The notes beneath the pieces are model-generated. The model did not search any database and was not told where the DNA came from. It saw only the letters and a list, made by a program, of their open reading frames with translations. Shown here in pieces: positions 7,535 to 15,132 of a stretch of 54,967 bases of DNA; the first letter of the stretch is position 1, and each line of letters begins with the position of its first letter. This DNA is from an uncultured beta proteobacterium. GTDB taxonomy: Bacteria; Pseudomonadota; Gammaproteobacteria; Burkholderiales; SG8-41. The stretch lies in the NCBI GenBank assembly GCA_903933915.1, contig CAIZLW010000047.1:1-54967 (forward strand), in the 5' to 3' direction. The translations under genes were made by a program, and so were the position numbers.

Positions 7535-8341
7535 ATGATGAACGCACCGCAAACCATGACCGACCGCCTGCTCGCCGAGAAAAAAGACGGCATTGGCTGG
7601 ATCACTTTTAACAACCCGGCTCGCCATAATGCGGTCTCATTCGAAATGTGGCAGGCGCTGCCCGTCGTGCTGGCGAATTTCGCCGCAGATCCTGATGTCG
7701 GCGTCATCGTGCTGAAAGGCGCGGGCGAAAAAGCATTCGTTGCCGGTGCCGATATTTCACAATTCAAGGAAAAGCGCAGCAGCGAAGATGCGGTACTGGC
7801 CTACAACAAGGCGGCCGACGACGCCGGCAGGGCACTGCAGGAATGCCCGAAGCCGACCATCGCCATGGTGCGCGGTTACTGCATCGGCGGCGGCACGGCG
7901 ATTGCCGTGAACTGCGACATGCGCATTGCTGCCGATGATGCCAAGTTCGGCGTGCCCGCCGGTAAACTCGGGCTGGGATACCGCTTCGTCGGCATCAAAC
8001 GCCTGACCGATGTTGTCGGTCCGGCATTCACCGCAGAAATCTTTTTCACTGCGCGCCAGTTCAATGCGCAGGAAGCGCTGCAGATGAATCTGGTGAACCG
8101 TGTGGTTCCGGCAGCGGAACTGGAGCAGTACACGGTTGACTACGCCAAGGTCATCGCAGGCAACGCACCGTTGACGCTGGCGTCGGTAAAAGCGTCGCTG
8201 ATCGAATACGGCAAAGAGCCGGCAAAACGCGATCTCGACCGACTGCAGAAGATGGTCGATATCTGCTACAAGAGCGAGGACTACAAGGAGGGGCAGGCTG
8301 CCTTCGCTGAGAAGCGCAAGCCGGTGTTCAAGGGTAAGTAA
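7535..8341 (+). CDS. Crotonase-fold protein lacking both hydratase glutamates
   Basis: This 268-residue enoyl-CoA hydratase/isomerase family member has both oxyanion-hole elements: GEKAFVAGADISQF and YCIGGGTAIAVNCD. The two catalytic Glu of classic enoyl-CoA hydratase (rat Glu144 and Glu164) fall at Ala122 and Ala142, with the 20-residue spacing preserved. A simple syn-hydration mechanism is therefore doubtful; another crotonase activity such as a hydrolase, ring opener, isomerase or variant hydratase is possible. The start at ATG 7535 (or the adjacent 7538) is set by GGGGA just upstream; the frame is open further upstream but not family-like. Confidence 0.85.
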   Translation: MMNAPQTMTDRLLAEKKDGIGWITFNNPARHNAVSFEMWQALPVVLANFAADPDVGVIVLKGAGEKAFVAGADISQFKEKRSSEDAVLAYNKAADDAGRALQECPKPTIAMVRGYCIGGGTAIAVNCDMRIAADDAKFGVPAGKLGLGYRFVGIKRLTDVVGPAFTAEIFFTARQFNAQEALQMNLVNRVVPAAELEQYTVDYAKVIAGNAPLTLASVKASLIEYGKEPAKRDLDRLQKMVDICYKSEDYKEGQAAFAEKRKPVFKGK

Positions 8342-8383
8342 TTATAACTATTTGTTTTTATTGATATTTCAGGAATAATCATT

Positions 8384-9913
8384 ATGGGTTTTGATGCCAA
8401 CCGTGCCGATCTCTGCATCGGCGTGATCGGGACCGGTGCCATGGGTCGCGGCATTGTGCAGGTTGCCGCAGCTGGTGGCATGCACGTGCTGATGATGGAC
8501 ACGCGCGCAGGCGCTGCCGATGAGGCTCGTGATTTTGTCGCCAAGATGCTGAGCCGTGCCGCAGAGAAGGGCAGCATGACGCAGGCCGATGCCGACGCCG
8601 CCACAGCGCGGATCAAGGTCGCGCAGTCAATGGCCGAGTTCAAAGCCTGTCACATGGTCGTCGAGGCGATTATCGAAAACCTCGATGCCAAACGTGCGCT
8701 GTTCGGCGAGCTTGAAGAGATCGTCACGCCCGAGTGCATTCTCGCCACCAATACCTCGTCGATGTCGGTGACGACGATTGCGGCCAAACTGAAAACACCA
8801 CAGCGGTTTGCCGGATTCCATTTTTTCAATCCGGTGCCGCTGATGAAACTGGTCGAAGTCATCGACGGCCTGCAGACCGAAAACTGGGTGTCCGAAGCGC
8901 TGATGGTGATCGGCAAGCGCATGACGCGCGAACCGGTGCGCCTGACCGATGCGCCCGGCTTCCTGGTCAATCAGGTCGGCCGCGGCTTCACGCTGGAAGC
9001 CTCGCATCTGGTCTACGAGGGCGTTTCGAACTTTGTTGATGTCGACCGCGTGATGCGCGATGTCGGTGGTTTTCGCATGGGTCCGTTCGAACTGATGGAA
9101 CTGACCGGCCTCGACGTCACGCAACCCGCATCGGTGCTGATCTACAACCAGTTCTTCCAGGAACAGCGTTACCGCCCGAGCCTGATCATGCAGTCGCGCT
9201 ACGAAGCAGGCGTGCTTGGCCGCAAGAGCAAGAAGGGCTTTTACAACTACGATGCGGAAATGAAACCCATCGTCGCGCCGGAAGCGCCGGCGCCGACGGC
9301 ACGTCCTGACAGCGTCTGGGTCAGCAAAGCCGAACCGCAAGGCCATGAAGTGCTCACCGCGTTGCTGACTAAGCTGGGGGCAACGATTGAAACCGGCGCC
9401 AAGCCTTCCGCGACAGCGCTGATCCTCGTAACGCCCGTTGGCAAGGATGCCACCAGCTGCGCGGTGGAAGAGGGCCTGGATCCGAAACGTACGGTTGCGG
9501 TCGACACGCTGTTCCCGATGGTCAAGCGTCGCACCATCATGGGCACCCCACTGACCGAAGCCGCAGTGAAAGAAGCAGCGCACGGTCTGCTGGCCTCCGA
9601 CGGCGTGCCGGTGACGGTATGCCGCGACAGCCCGGGCTTCATCGCGCAGCGTATTGTCGCAATGGTCGTCAACATCGGCTGCTCGATTGCGCAAAGCCGC
9701 ACTGCACAGCCGACTGACATCGATAAAGCTGTGACTCTGGGCCTTAACTATCCGAACGGCCCGTTGAAATTCGGTGATGTCGTCGGTGTCGAAAAAATTC
9801 ATCGCGTGCTCGTCAACATGAACACGCTGTATGCCGATCCGCGTTACCGCCCGAACATCTGGCTCACGCGCCGCGCGAAGCTGGGCGTTTCACTGCTGAC
9901 CCCCGAACCCTGA
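8384..9913 (+). CDS. 3-hydroxyacyl-CoA dehydrogenase (PaaH-like)
   Basis: This 509-residue NAD-dependent enzyme would oxidise 3-hydroxyacyl-CoA to 3-oxoacyl-CoA. It has a Rossmann domain with GTGAMGRGI, the catalytic-His segment GFHFFNPVPLMKLVEVI, and a first C-terminal 3HCDH domain (DAPGFLVNQVGR). A linker leads to a second 3HCDH domain (DSPGFIAQRIVAM). This two-C-terminal-domain form resembles PaaH/PaaC of phenylacetate degradation and similar stand-alone enzymes. It follows the crotonase gene by 42 bp and precedes the thiolase by 20 bp. Confidence 0.9.
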   Translation: MGFDANRADLCIGVIGTGAMGRGIVQVAAAGGMHVLMMDTRAGAADEARDFVAKMLSRAAEKGSMTQADADAATARIKVAQSMAEFKACHMVVEAIIENLDAKRALFGELEEIVTPECILATNTSSMSVTTIAAKLKTPQRFAGFHFFNPVPLMKLVEVIDGLQTENWVSEALMVIGKRMTREPVRLTDAPGFLVNQVGRGFTLEASHLVYEGVSNFVDVDRVMRDVGGFRMGPFELMELTGLDVTQPASVLIYNQFFQEQRYRPSLIMQSRYEAGVLGRKSKKGFYNYDAEMKPIVAPEAPAPTARPDSVWVSKAEPQGHEVLTALLTKLGATIETGAKPSATALILVTPVGKDATSCAVEEGLDPKRTVAVDTLFPMVKRRTIMGTPLTEAAVKEAAHGLLASDGVPVTVCRDSPGFIAQRIVAMVVNIGCSIAQSRTAQPTDIDKAVTLGLNYPNGPLKFGDVVGVEKIHRVLVNMNTLYADPRYRPNIWLTRRAKLGVSLLTPEP

Positions 9914-9933
9914 TCATTGAAGAGGAATAAATC

Positions 9934-11136
9934 ATGCTCGACGCCTATATTTACGAAGGACTGCGCACCCCGTTCGGCCGCCATGGCGGCTCGCTGGCCA
10001 AGGTCCGCCCTGATGATCTGCTCGCCGAAGTGATGAAAAGCGTGATGGCGAAATCGAAATTTAAGATTGAACAGGTCGAAGACATCATCGTCGGTTGCGC
10101 CAACCAGAGCGGCGAAGACAGCCGCTGCGTTGCGCGTCATGCCGGTCTCTCCGCAGGTTTTCCGATTGAAATTCCCGGCACCGTGCTGCAGCGTAACTGC
10201 GCCAGCGGCCTGGGTGCGCTGGCGCATGCCGCGCATTCGATCACCGCCGGTGAAGGCGATGTGTTCATCGTGGCCGGCGTTGAAAGCATGAGTCGTTCCC
10301 CGATCGTCATGAGCCGTGCCGAGAGCGCGTTTGATCGCGGCATCAAAATGTTCGACAGCACCATCGGCCCGCGGTTTTCGAATCCCAAATTGACCAAGCA
10401 GTTCGGCGATCCGCAGATGCCGCAAACGGCTGACAATCTGGCCCGTGAGTACAACATCAGCCGCGAAGAAGCCGACACTTTTGCAGTGGCTTCCCAAAAC
10501 AAATTCGCAACTGCAAAAGGCGAAGGCTTCTTTGCTGGCGAAATCGCACCGGTTGAAATGCCCGCTTCACGCAAAGGTCCTGTGCCGCCGGTCGCCGAAG
10601 ACGAGCATCCGCGTCCCGGAACCGACATGGCCACGCTGGCCAAGATGAAGGCGCTTTACGAAGGTGGTGTCACCACGGCGGGTAATGCTTCCGGCGTCAA
10701 TGACGGCGCGATTGCGCTGATCGTCGGTTCGCTGGCTGCTGGTGAAAAGGCGGGCGTCAAACCCATCGCGCGTGTCATCTCAACCGCAGCCATGGGCGTG
10801 CCGCCGCATATCATGGGTATTGGACCTGTGGCAGCCTCAAAGAAGGCTTTGGCAAGAGTCGGACTGACGATCAAGGACATGGACGTTATCGAGATCAATG
10901 AAGCCTTTGCCACGCAGGTTCTGTCGTGCTTGAAGGGGCTCGGTGTTGCGCTGGATGACAAACGCGTCAATCCCAACGGCGGCGCCATTGCAATCGGTCA
11001 TCCGTTGGGGGCATCCGGCGCCCGCATTGCACTGACGGCTGCCCGTCAGTTGCAACGCACCGGGGGCAAATATGCCCTGGTATCCCTGTGTATCGGTGGC
11101 GGCCAGGGTATGGCGGCAGTGATTGAGCGCGTCTAA
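9934..11136 (+). CDS. Acetyl-CoA acyltransferase (thiolase)
   Basis: This 400-residue thiolase has all catalytic groups: nucleophile Cys89 in NCASGLGALAHAAH, His356 in GHPLGASGARI and Cys386 in CIGGGQGMA. It would cleave 3-oxoacyl-CoA with CoA to acetyl-CoA plus a shortened acyl-CoA, or succinyl-CoA if the substrate is 3-oxoadipyl-CoA. A GAAGAGGAA ribosome site precedes the ATG. It is the last gene of the co-directional acyl-CoA operon. The position of Cys89 and the overall length agree with the PcaF/PaaJ/AtoB family; chain-length preference cannot be read from sequence alone. Confidence 0.93.
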   Translation: MLDAYIYEGLRTPFGRHGGSLAKVRPDDLLAEVMKSVMAKSKFKIEQVEDIIVGCANQSGEDSRCVARHAGLSAGFPIEIPGTVLQRNCASGLGALAHAAHSITAGEGDVFIVAGVESMSRSPIVMSRAESAFDRGIKMFDSTIGPRFSNPKLTKQFGDPQMPQTADNLAREYNISREEADTFAVASQNKFATAKGEGFFAGEIAPVEMPASRKGPVPPVAEDEHPRPGTDMATLAKMKALYEGGVTTAGNASGVNDGAIALIVGSLAAGEKAGVKPIARVISTAAMGVPPHIMGIGPVAASKKALARVGLTIKDMDVIEINEAFATQVLSCLKGLGVALDDKRVNPNGGAIAIGHPLGASGARIALTAARQLQRTGGKYALVSLCIGGGQGMAAVIERV

Positions 11137-11152
11137 GACCTGCTGGTATTTC

Positions 11153-11177
11153 GGCACAGTGGCTAAGCCATTGTGCC
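11153..11177 (+). terminator. Strong hairpin after the thiolase gene
   Basis: GGCACAGTGGC (11153-11163) pairs with GCCATTGTGCC (11167-11177), with one G-T wobble and a TAA loop. It begins 16 bp after the thiolase stop. There is no T tract, so it may be a 3'-end stabilising or Rho-linked structure rather than a canonical intrinsic terminator. Confidence 0.4.
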
Positions 11178-11185
11178 AAAATGCC

Positions 11186-11232
11186 TTTTCCAGTCACAAT
11201 TCCTGGCGTCTAATAGGGGCGTGACTGGAAAA
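11186..11232. repeat. Perfect 12-bp inverted repeat, 23-bp spacer
   Basis: TTTTCCAGTCAC at 11186-11197 is repeated in inverted orientation as GTGACTGGAAAA at 11221-11232. The arms flank the region just before a small ORF. It could be an operator, a large stem-loop, or the ends of a degenerate mini-element. No function can be assigned. Confidence 0.6.
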
Positions 11233-11242
11233 ACCTTCCAAA

Positions 11243-11521
11243 ATGTTAGATTTGAACCGGGGCTCGGAGGCTTCCATAATTTCATCGTCATCACAACAGG
11301 GCGGTCAGGGGCTGACCGTGAGTGACATGGAATCTCCTGCATCACAGAATGTCCAGCGCAAACTGGTCTACGCGAGCGAACCCCGAGTTTCCGGGTTTTT
11401 TGATGACATTTCCCTGCTTTGTTATCCACTGGATCCTGATGCCAAAGCCAAAGTCGATGCGGAACTGGACCGCATGGTCGCCGCAATAGGGGAGTATGGT
11501 CGCCGGGTTGCCCGGCCCTAG
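11243..11521 (+). CDS. Hypothetical small protein (doubtful)
   Basis: An open frame of 92 codons whose predicted product matches no family I recognise. The C-terminal third (YPLDPDAKAKVDAELDRMVAAIGEYGRRV) is helix-like and the N-terminal part is Ser/Gln-rich. The ATG at 11243 has no Shine-Dalgarno; GTG 11318, preceded by GGGG, or ATG 11327 would give about 64-67 residues. A terminator-like hairpin with six Ts lies inside the frame at 11379-11401, which argues against strong expression of the whole ORF. Treat as a possible gene only. Confidence 0.3.
   Translation: MLDLNRGSEASIISSSSQQGGQGLTVSDMESPASQNVQRKLVYASEPRVSGFFDDISLLCYPLDPDAKAKVDAELDRMVAAIGEYGRRVARP
11379..11401 (+). terminator. Terminator-like hairpin with T run
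   Basis: AACCC (11379-11383) pairs with GGGTT (11393-11397), and the stem merges into a run of six T. The 5-bp stem with a 9-nt loop is weak, but with the T run it could end plus-strand transcription coming from the acyl-CoA operon. It overlaps the doubtful small ORF. Confidence 0.35.
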
Positions 11522-11546
11522 TCCGCTATCACGCGATAACTCCCCC

Positions 11547-11897
11547 TCAATTTTCGAGGCAGGTGCTGAGAGTTAATCCGTAAAAGTGCTCCCGGTTCCG
11601 AGGCACGGCATCCGCCAGGCAGCGTGCTTCAATTCCGCACCATTGCTCCTCGATTCTTCGTCGTTCCAGAACCAGGGGTTCGATGGAGACCTTGGCCTTT
11701 TTCGATACGATTTCCTGTTTTTTGATTTCCTTGATCCGTTGATCCAGCGGGCCGGTTGCTTTGCGGATGCAGTCGATGATGCCTTGGTCTGAATATTTGC
11801 GTTCCACAGGCACTGGCTCCTGTTTGTGTGCCATGGCAGGGGCTACGACCATGCTCAGGATACTGGCCAGAGCGGCCTTGTAGACAAAGGGTGTCAT
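11547..11897 (-). CDS. Small putative secreted protein
   Basis: With the start at ATG 11897 the product has 116 residues. It begins with a signal-peptide-like stretch, MTPFVYKAALASILSMVVAPAMA, followed by a charged mature region. Four cysteines are visible, in DCIRK, WCGIEARC and STCLEN, and could form two disulfides in the periplasm. The frame stays open upstream to a GTG at 11936, but a perfect minus-strand -10 hexamer TATAAT at 11937-11942 fits a message whose first ATG is 11897. I do not recognise the family. Confidence 0.55.
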   Translation of the reverse strand: MTPFVYKAALASILSMVVAPAMAHKQEPVPVERKYSDQGIIDCIRKATGPLDQRIKEIKKQEIVSKKAKVSIEPLVLERRRIEEQWCGIEARCLADAVPRNREHFYGLTLSTCLEN

Positions 11898-11999
11898 ATC
11901 GTTAATGCTTGCTGAATATAATTTGACATAATACACATTATACGAAACTTACGATGGGCCTTTTAGAGGAAAGCTGCCCGATCCAGCCCCATCGTTTAC

Positions 12000-12644
12000 C
12001 TAGTTCTCAACACCTGCCTTGCGCAGCATGGACTCGATTTCCTTGTTACCCCGGTTCATGGCCAGGCTCAGCGCCGAAAGCCCGTGCGGCGAAACATATT
12101 TGGCGTCGGCGCCGTGTTCCAGCAACAGCAAGAGCATTTGTAAATAACCTTCACGCGCCGCCATCATCAGCGCCGTGGTGCCGCTATCCGCGGCGGCATT
12201 AATGTTGGCGCCTTTGGCGATCAGCAACTTGGCGACATCAAGCCGGTCCCGGGCTGCTGCATAAATCAGTGGCGTCCAGCCGTCATGATTGACCGGTGCG
12301 CCGGCATCCAGCAGCAATTTCACGACTTCAGTATGCCCTTGGATAGACGCGAGCATCAGCGCGGATTCCCCCAAGGGGTTACGGGCTTGGATGCGGGGTT
12401 TCGCGGCCAGGATGGTTTTGACAACACTGGGTTTGCCTTCCCGGGCTGCGAGCATCAGTAACGTGTTGCCTTGGGGGTTTACCGTGTCGACATCCATACC
12501 GCGACGTAACAAATCGGCGATGGTGCTCTGATCATCAACCTGGATCGCATACAGCATATCTTCATAGGCACCGGCCTGTGTCTGCGGACTTTGCAGGCTA
12601 AGTAGGGCCATTGCGAACATTGAAATCAGGGTGCTAAGTTTCAT
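12000..12644 (-). CDS. Ankyrin-repeat protein, probably exported
   Basis: This 214-residue protein begins with a signal peptide (MKLSTLISMFAMALLSLQSPQTQAG). About five ankyrin repeats then fill the chain, with the recurring patterns NTLLMLAAREGKPSVVK, SALMLASIQGHTEVVKLLL, TPLIYAAARDRLDVAKLLIAKGA, TALMMAAREGYLQMLLLLLEHGA and SALSLAMNRGNKEI. Such proteins usually mediate protein contacts; the partner is unknown. It starts 4 bp after the tatD stop and is therefore probably the last gene of the holB-tatD message. An ankyrin gene after tatD recurs in Burkholderiales, as I recall. Confidence 0.85.
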   Translation of the reverse strand: MKLSTLISMFAMALLSLQSPQTQAGAYEDMLYAIQVDDQSTIADLLRRGMDVDTVNPQGNTLLMLAAREGKPSVVKTILAAKPRIQARNPLGESALMLASIQGHTEVVKLLLDAGAPVNHDGWTPLIYAAARDRLDVAKLLIAKGANINAAADSGTTALMMAAREGYLQMLLLLLEHGADAKYVSPHGLSALSLAMNRGNKEIESMLRKAGVEN

Positions 12645-12648
12645 ATAA

Positions 12649-13416
12649 CTATCTATTTATATTGAATAATTTGTAAAAGTTTTCAGTGGTTTTTGCGGCA
12701 ATTTCGGAGAAATCACGACCTTGCAGCCGAGCGATTTCCTCGGCCACATGTTTGACCCATCCCGGCTGATTCGTTCGCCCGCGGTGAGGAACGGGCGCGA
12801 GATAGGGTGAATCCGTTTCGATCAGCATTCGCTCCAAAGGCACCCTGCGCGCCACTTCTTTCAGATCCTTGGCATTTTTGAAGGTGACAATCCCGGAAAA
12901 AGAAATATAAAAGCCCATGGCCAGGGCGCCTTCAGCGACTTCCCAGCTTTCGGTAAAGCAATGCATCACCCCGCCCGCCTTTTCCGCACCCTCTTCCTGC
13001 ATCAGCCGCAAGGTATCGGCTGCGGCAGAACGGGTGTGGATGATCAGCGGTTTTGCGCATTCCCGCGCGGCACGGATGTGCGTACGAAAACGTTCGCGCT
13101 GCCATTCGAGATCACCCGTCAGCCGGTAGTAATCGAGGCCGGTTTCACCGATGGCAACCACTTTGGGGTGACACGCGAGTTCAAGTAATTCGGAAACAGT
13201 GGGCTCCCGCAGGTCGGGGTAGTCGGGATGCACGCCGACTGACGCGTACAGATGCGGGTGATTTTCAGCCAGTGTCCTGACCTTGGGAAAATCCTCGAGG
13301 GTCACACTGACACACAATGCAGCACCGACGTCGTTGTCGCGCATGGTGGCGAGGATGGTCGGCAGATTATCCGCAAGCTCCGGAAAATCGAGATGACAGT
13401 GCGAATCAACCAGCAT
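12649..13416 (-). CDS. TatD family metal-dependent DNase
   Basis: This 255-residue TIM-barrel hydrolase has the metal-binding His6 and His8 in DSHCHLDF, the Glu of GETGLDYY, the HTRSA histidine, MHCFTES, and the terminal ETDSPYLAP Asp. These complete the TatD/YcfH two-metal site. Family members are 3'-5' exonucleases or deoxyribonucleases acting on damaged or fragmented DNA; some may act on D-aminoacyl-tRNA. It begins 5 bp after holB. In Pseudomonas and E. coli-like orders a pilZ-type gene often lies between holB and tatD; here there is none. Confidence 0.92.
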   Translation of the reverse strand: MLVDSHCHLDFPELADNLPTILATMRDNDVGAALCVSVTLEDFPKVRTLAENHPHLYASVGVHPDYPDLREPTVSELLELACHPKVVAIGETGLDYYRLTGDLEWQRERFRTHIRAARECAKPLIIHTRSAAADTLRLMQEEGAEKAGGVMHCFTESWEVAEGALAMGFYISFSGIVTFKNAKDLKEVARRVPLERMLIETDSPYLAPVPHRGRTNQPGWVKHVAEEIARLQGRDFSEIAAKTTENFYKLFNINR

Positions 13417-13421
13417 GTCAG

Positions 13422-14441
13422 TCAGGCGGCGCGCCGCACCGGATTCAGCAGCGCCGCATAGGCAAAAAGCACGCTTTCCATATACAGGCGTGCATTCAGC
13501 GGATGATGGATGTTGCGCTGTTCTCGCACCAGCTTACGGTGCAGTCGCAGCGCCGCCAGCGGCTCAATGCGCTTGGCGATCACAGCCAGTTCCCGCGACA
13601 GGTCGGGGTTGTAGCGTATGCGTCCGAGCATGCGTTGCTCAACGATGTCGCAGGTCCACTTCTGCAGCCAGTTGATGAAGCGTTCCAGCGGCAGATCACG
13701 AAATGCTTCGGCGACGGCCAGCGGATCAAAATCAGGGGATGCGATGGCCCGCAGCAGATCATTGCGGCCGGCGAGTTCATCGCCCTCGATCATGGCCAGC
13801 GCCAGCAGCGGCGCTCCCGAGGCTTGGGCCAGCGCTACAGCAGGCTCCTTGACGCCCTGTTCGGCCAGCCACGACAGCGCCACCTGGGGCTCCGGGGCAT
13901 GCAAACCCAGCTGGCGGCAGCGGCTGATGATGGTACGCATCAGACGATGCGGTCGGTGGCTGATCAGGATGAAATGGGTTTGCGCCGGCGGTTCTTCGAG
14001 GTTTTTCAGTAAGGCATTGGCGGCCGCTACGTTCAAAGCCTCGGCCGGACAGACCAGAATGACTTTACGTCCCCCGCGGTGGCTGGAAACATTAATAAAA
14101 TCATGAAGTTCCCTGACCTGATCGATGCTGATCCAGGGGCTGGCTTTGGTGTCCTTGGCTTTAGGGGCGGCTTCATCCCCTTCCGCGCCAGCCTCGTCCC
14201 CGGTCGGCGGCGCCAGCAAGCGGAAATCGGGGTGTGCGCCGGAGGCAAACCAGGTGCAGGCACTGCAACTCCCGCAGGCCACCCCGCCAGCAGCTGATTT
14301 CTCGCACAGCAGTCCCTGCGCCAGCGCCATTCCAAACGCCTGTTTGCCAATCCCGCGCGGCCCACGAACCAGTAGCGCATGAGAAAGCTGGGTAGGGTCT
14401 TTTAAAACCGCCGAAAGTGGCGATTCAAGCCATTTAAACAT
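13422..14441 (-). CDS. holB: DNA polymerase III delta' subunit
   Basis: This 339-residue clamp-loader subunit has the AAA+ core with GPRGIGKQAF in place of the Walker A motif. It has the four-Cys zinc module (Cys46, 56, 59, 62), the sensor region HFILISHRPHRLMRTIISRCRQL with the SRC motif, and a C-terminal collar domain. An acidic/Ala-rich insert (DEAGAEGDEAAPKAKD, about residues 81-96) interrupts the core after the zinc module and is variable between species. Its position downstream of tmk is conserved across proteobacteria. An AT-rich 76-bp gap before the start may contain an internal promoter. Confidence 0.93.
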   Translation of the reverse strand: MFKWLESPLSAVLKDPTQLSHALLVRGPRGIGKQAFGMALAQGLLCEKSAAGGVACGSCSACTWFASGAHPDFRLLAPPTGDEAGAEGDEAAPKAKDTKASPWISIDQVRELHDFINVSSHRGGRKVILVCPAEALNVAAANALLKNLEEPPAQTHFILISHRPHRLMRTIISRCRQLGLHAPEPQVALSWLAEQGVKEPAVALAQASGAPLLALAMIEGDELAGRNDLLRAIASPDFDPLAVAEAFRDLPLERFINWLQKWTCDIVEQRMLGRIRYNPDLSRELAVIAKRIEPLAALRLHRKLVREQRNIHHPLNARLYMESVLFAYAALLNPVRRAA

Positions 14442-14517
14442 TAATGATCAATAACTTGAAAAGTTAAACTCAGGTAAATTATCGAAAAGGCATTAATCAT
14501 AATAATTAATATATTAA

Positions 14518-15132
14518 TCAAATACTTAAAATAATTTTCTCAAGTTCAACCTGCACTTCGGCTATTGACTGCGATGCGTCAATAATCCGGATTCGATCCG
14601 GATGTTCCTCAGCCCTGCGCAGGTAGGCGGCCCGAACTCTCTCATAAAAACCCAGCTGTTCGCGCTCAAAACGGTCGGGTTCCCTGGCCTGTCGTGTCCG
14701 CGAGCGCCCCACTTCCGGCGTCAGATCAAAATAGAGCGTCAGATCGGGTTGCAGCCCGCCCTGCACCCAGCGCTCCAGTTCGGCGATGCGTGACCAGGCC
14801 ATGCCGCTGCCGCCGGCTTGGTAGGCGTAGGTGGCGTCGGTAAACCGGTCGCACAAGACCCATTGGCCGGAGGCCAGCGCGGGTTCAATCACCCGGGCGA
14901 TGTGTTCGCTGCGCGCCGCAAACATCAACAATGCCTCGGTTTCGGGTTGCCGCGGCTCATGGCTGTCCAGCAACAGTCCCCGCAACGATTCGCCCAACGC
15001 TGTTCCCCCGGGCTCGCGAGTCACCGTAAGCGCAATGCCTCTGGCGAGCAGGCGAGCACGCAGCCACTCGAGATGCGTGGTTTTGCCGGCACCATCCATG
15101 CCTTCCAGCGTGATGAAGCGGCCCCGGGTCAC
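14518..15132 (-). CDS. tmk: Thymidylate kinase
   Basis: This 204-residue enzyme phosphorylates dTMP to dTDP with ATP. It shows the P-loop [11 protein letters not shown] (Lys17), the DRF/dTMP-binding segment [15 protein letters not shown] and the LID-type [10 protein letters not shown] region with the arginines typical of the bacterial form. The start overlaps the mltG stop by 4 bp (ATGA-type), so translation is probably coupled. Confidence 0.95.
   Translation of the reverse strand: MTRGRFITLEGMDGAGKTTHLEWLRARLLARGIALTVTREPGGTALGESLRGLLLDSHEPRQPETEALLMFAARSEHIARVIEPALASGQWVLCDRFTDATYAYQAGGSGMAWSRIAELERWVQGGLQPDLTLYFDLTPEVGRSRTRQAREPDRFEREQLGFYERVRAAYLRRAEEHPDRIRIIDASQSIAEVQVELEKIILSI

Noticed and set aside
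8627-9802. 391-codon minus-strand ORF opposite the 3-hydroxyacyl-CoA dehydrogenase
   Set aside because: Shadow of a well-supported gene; no domain and no ribosome site.
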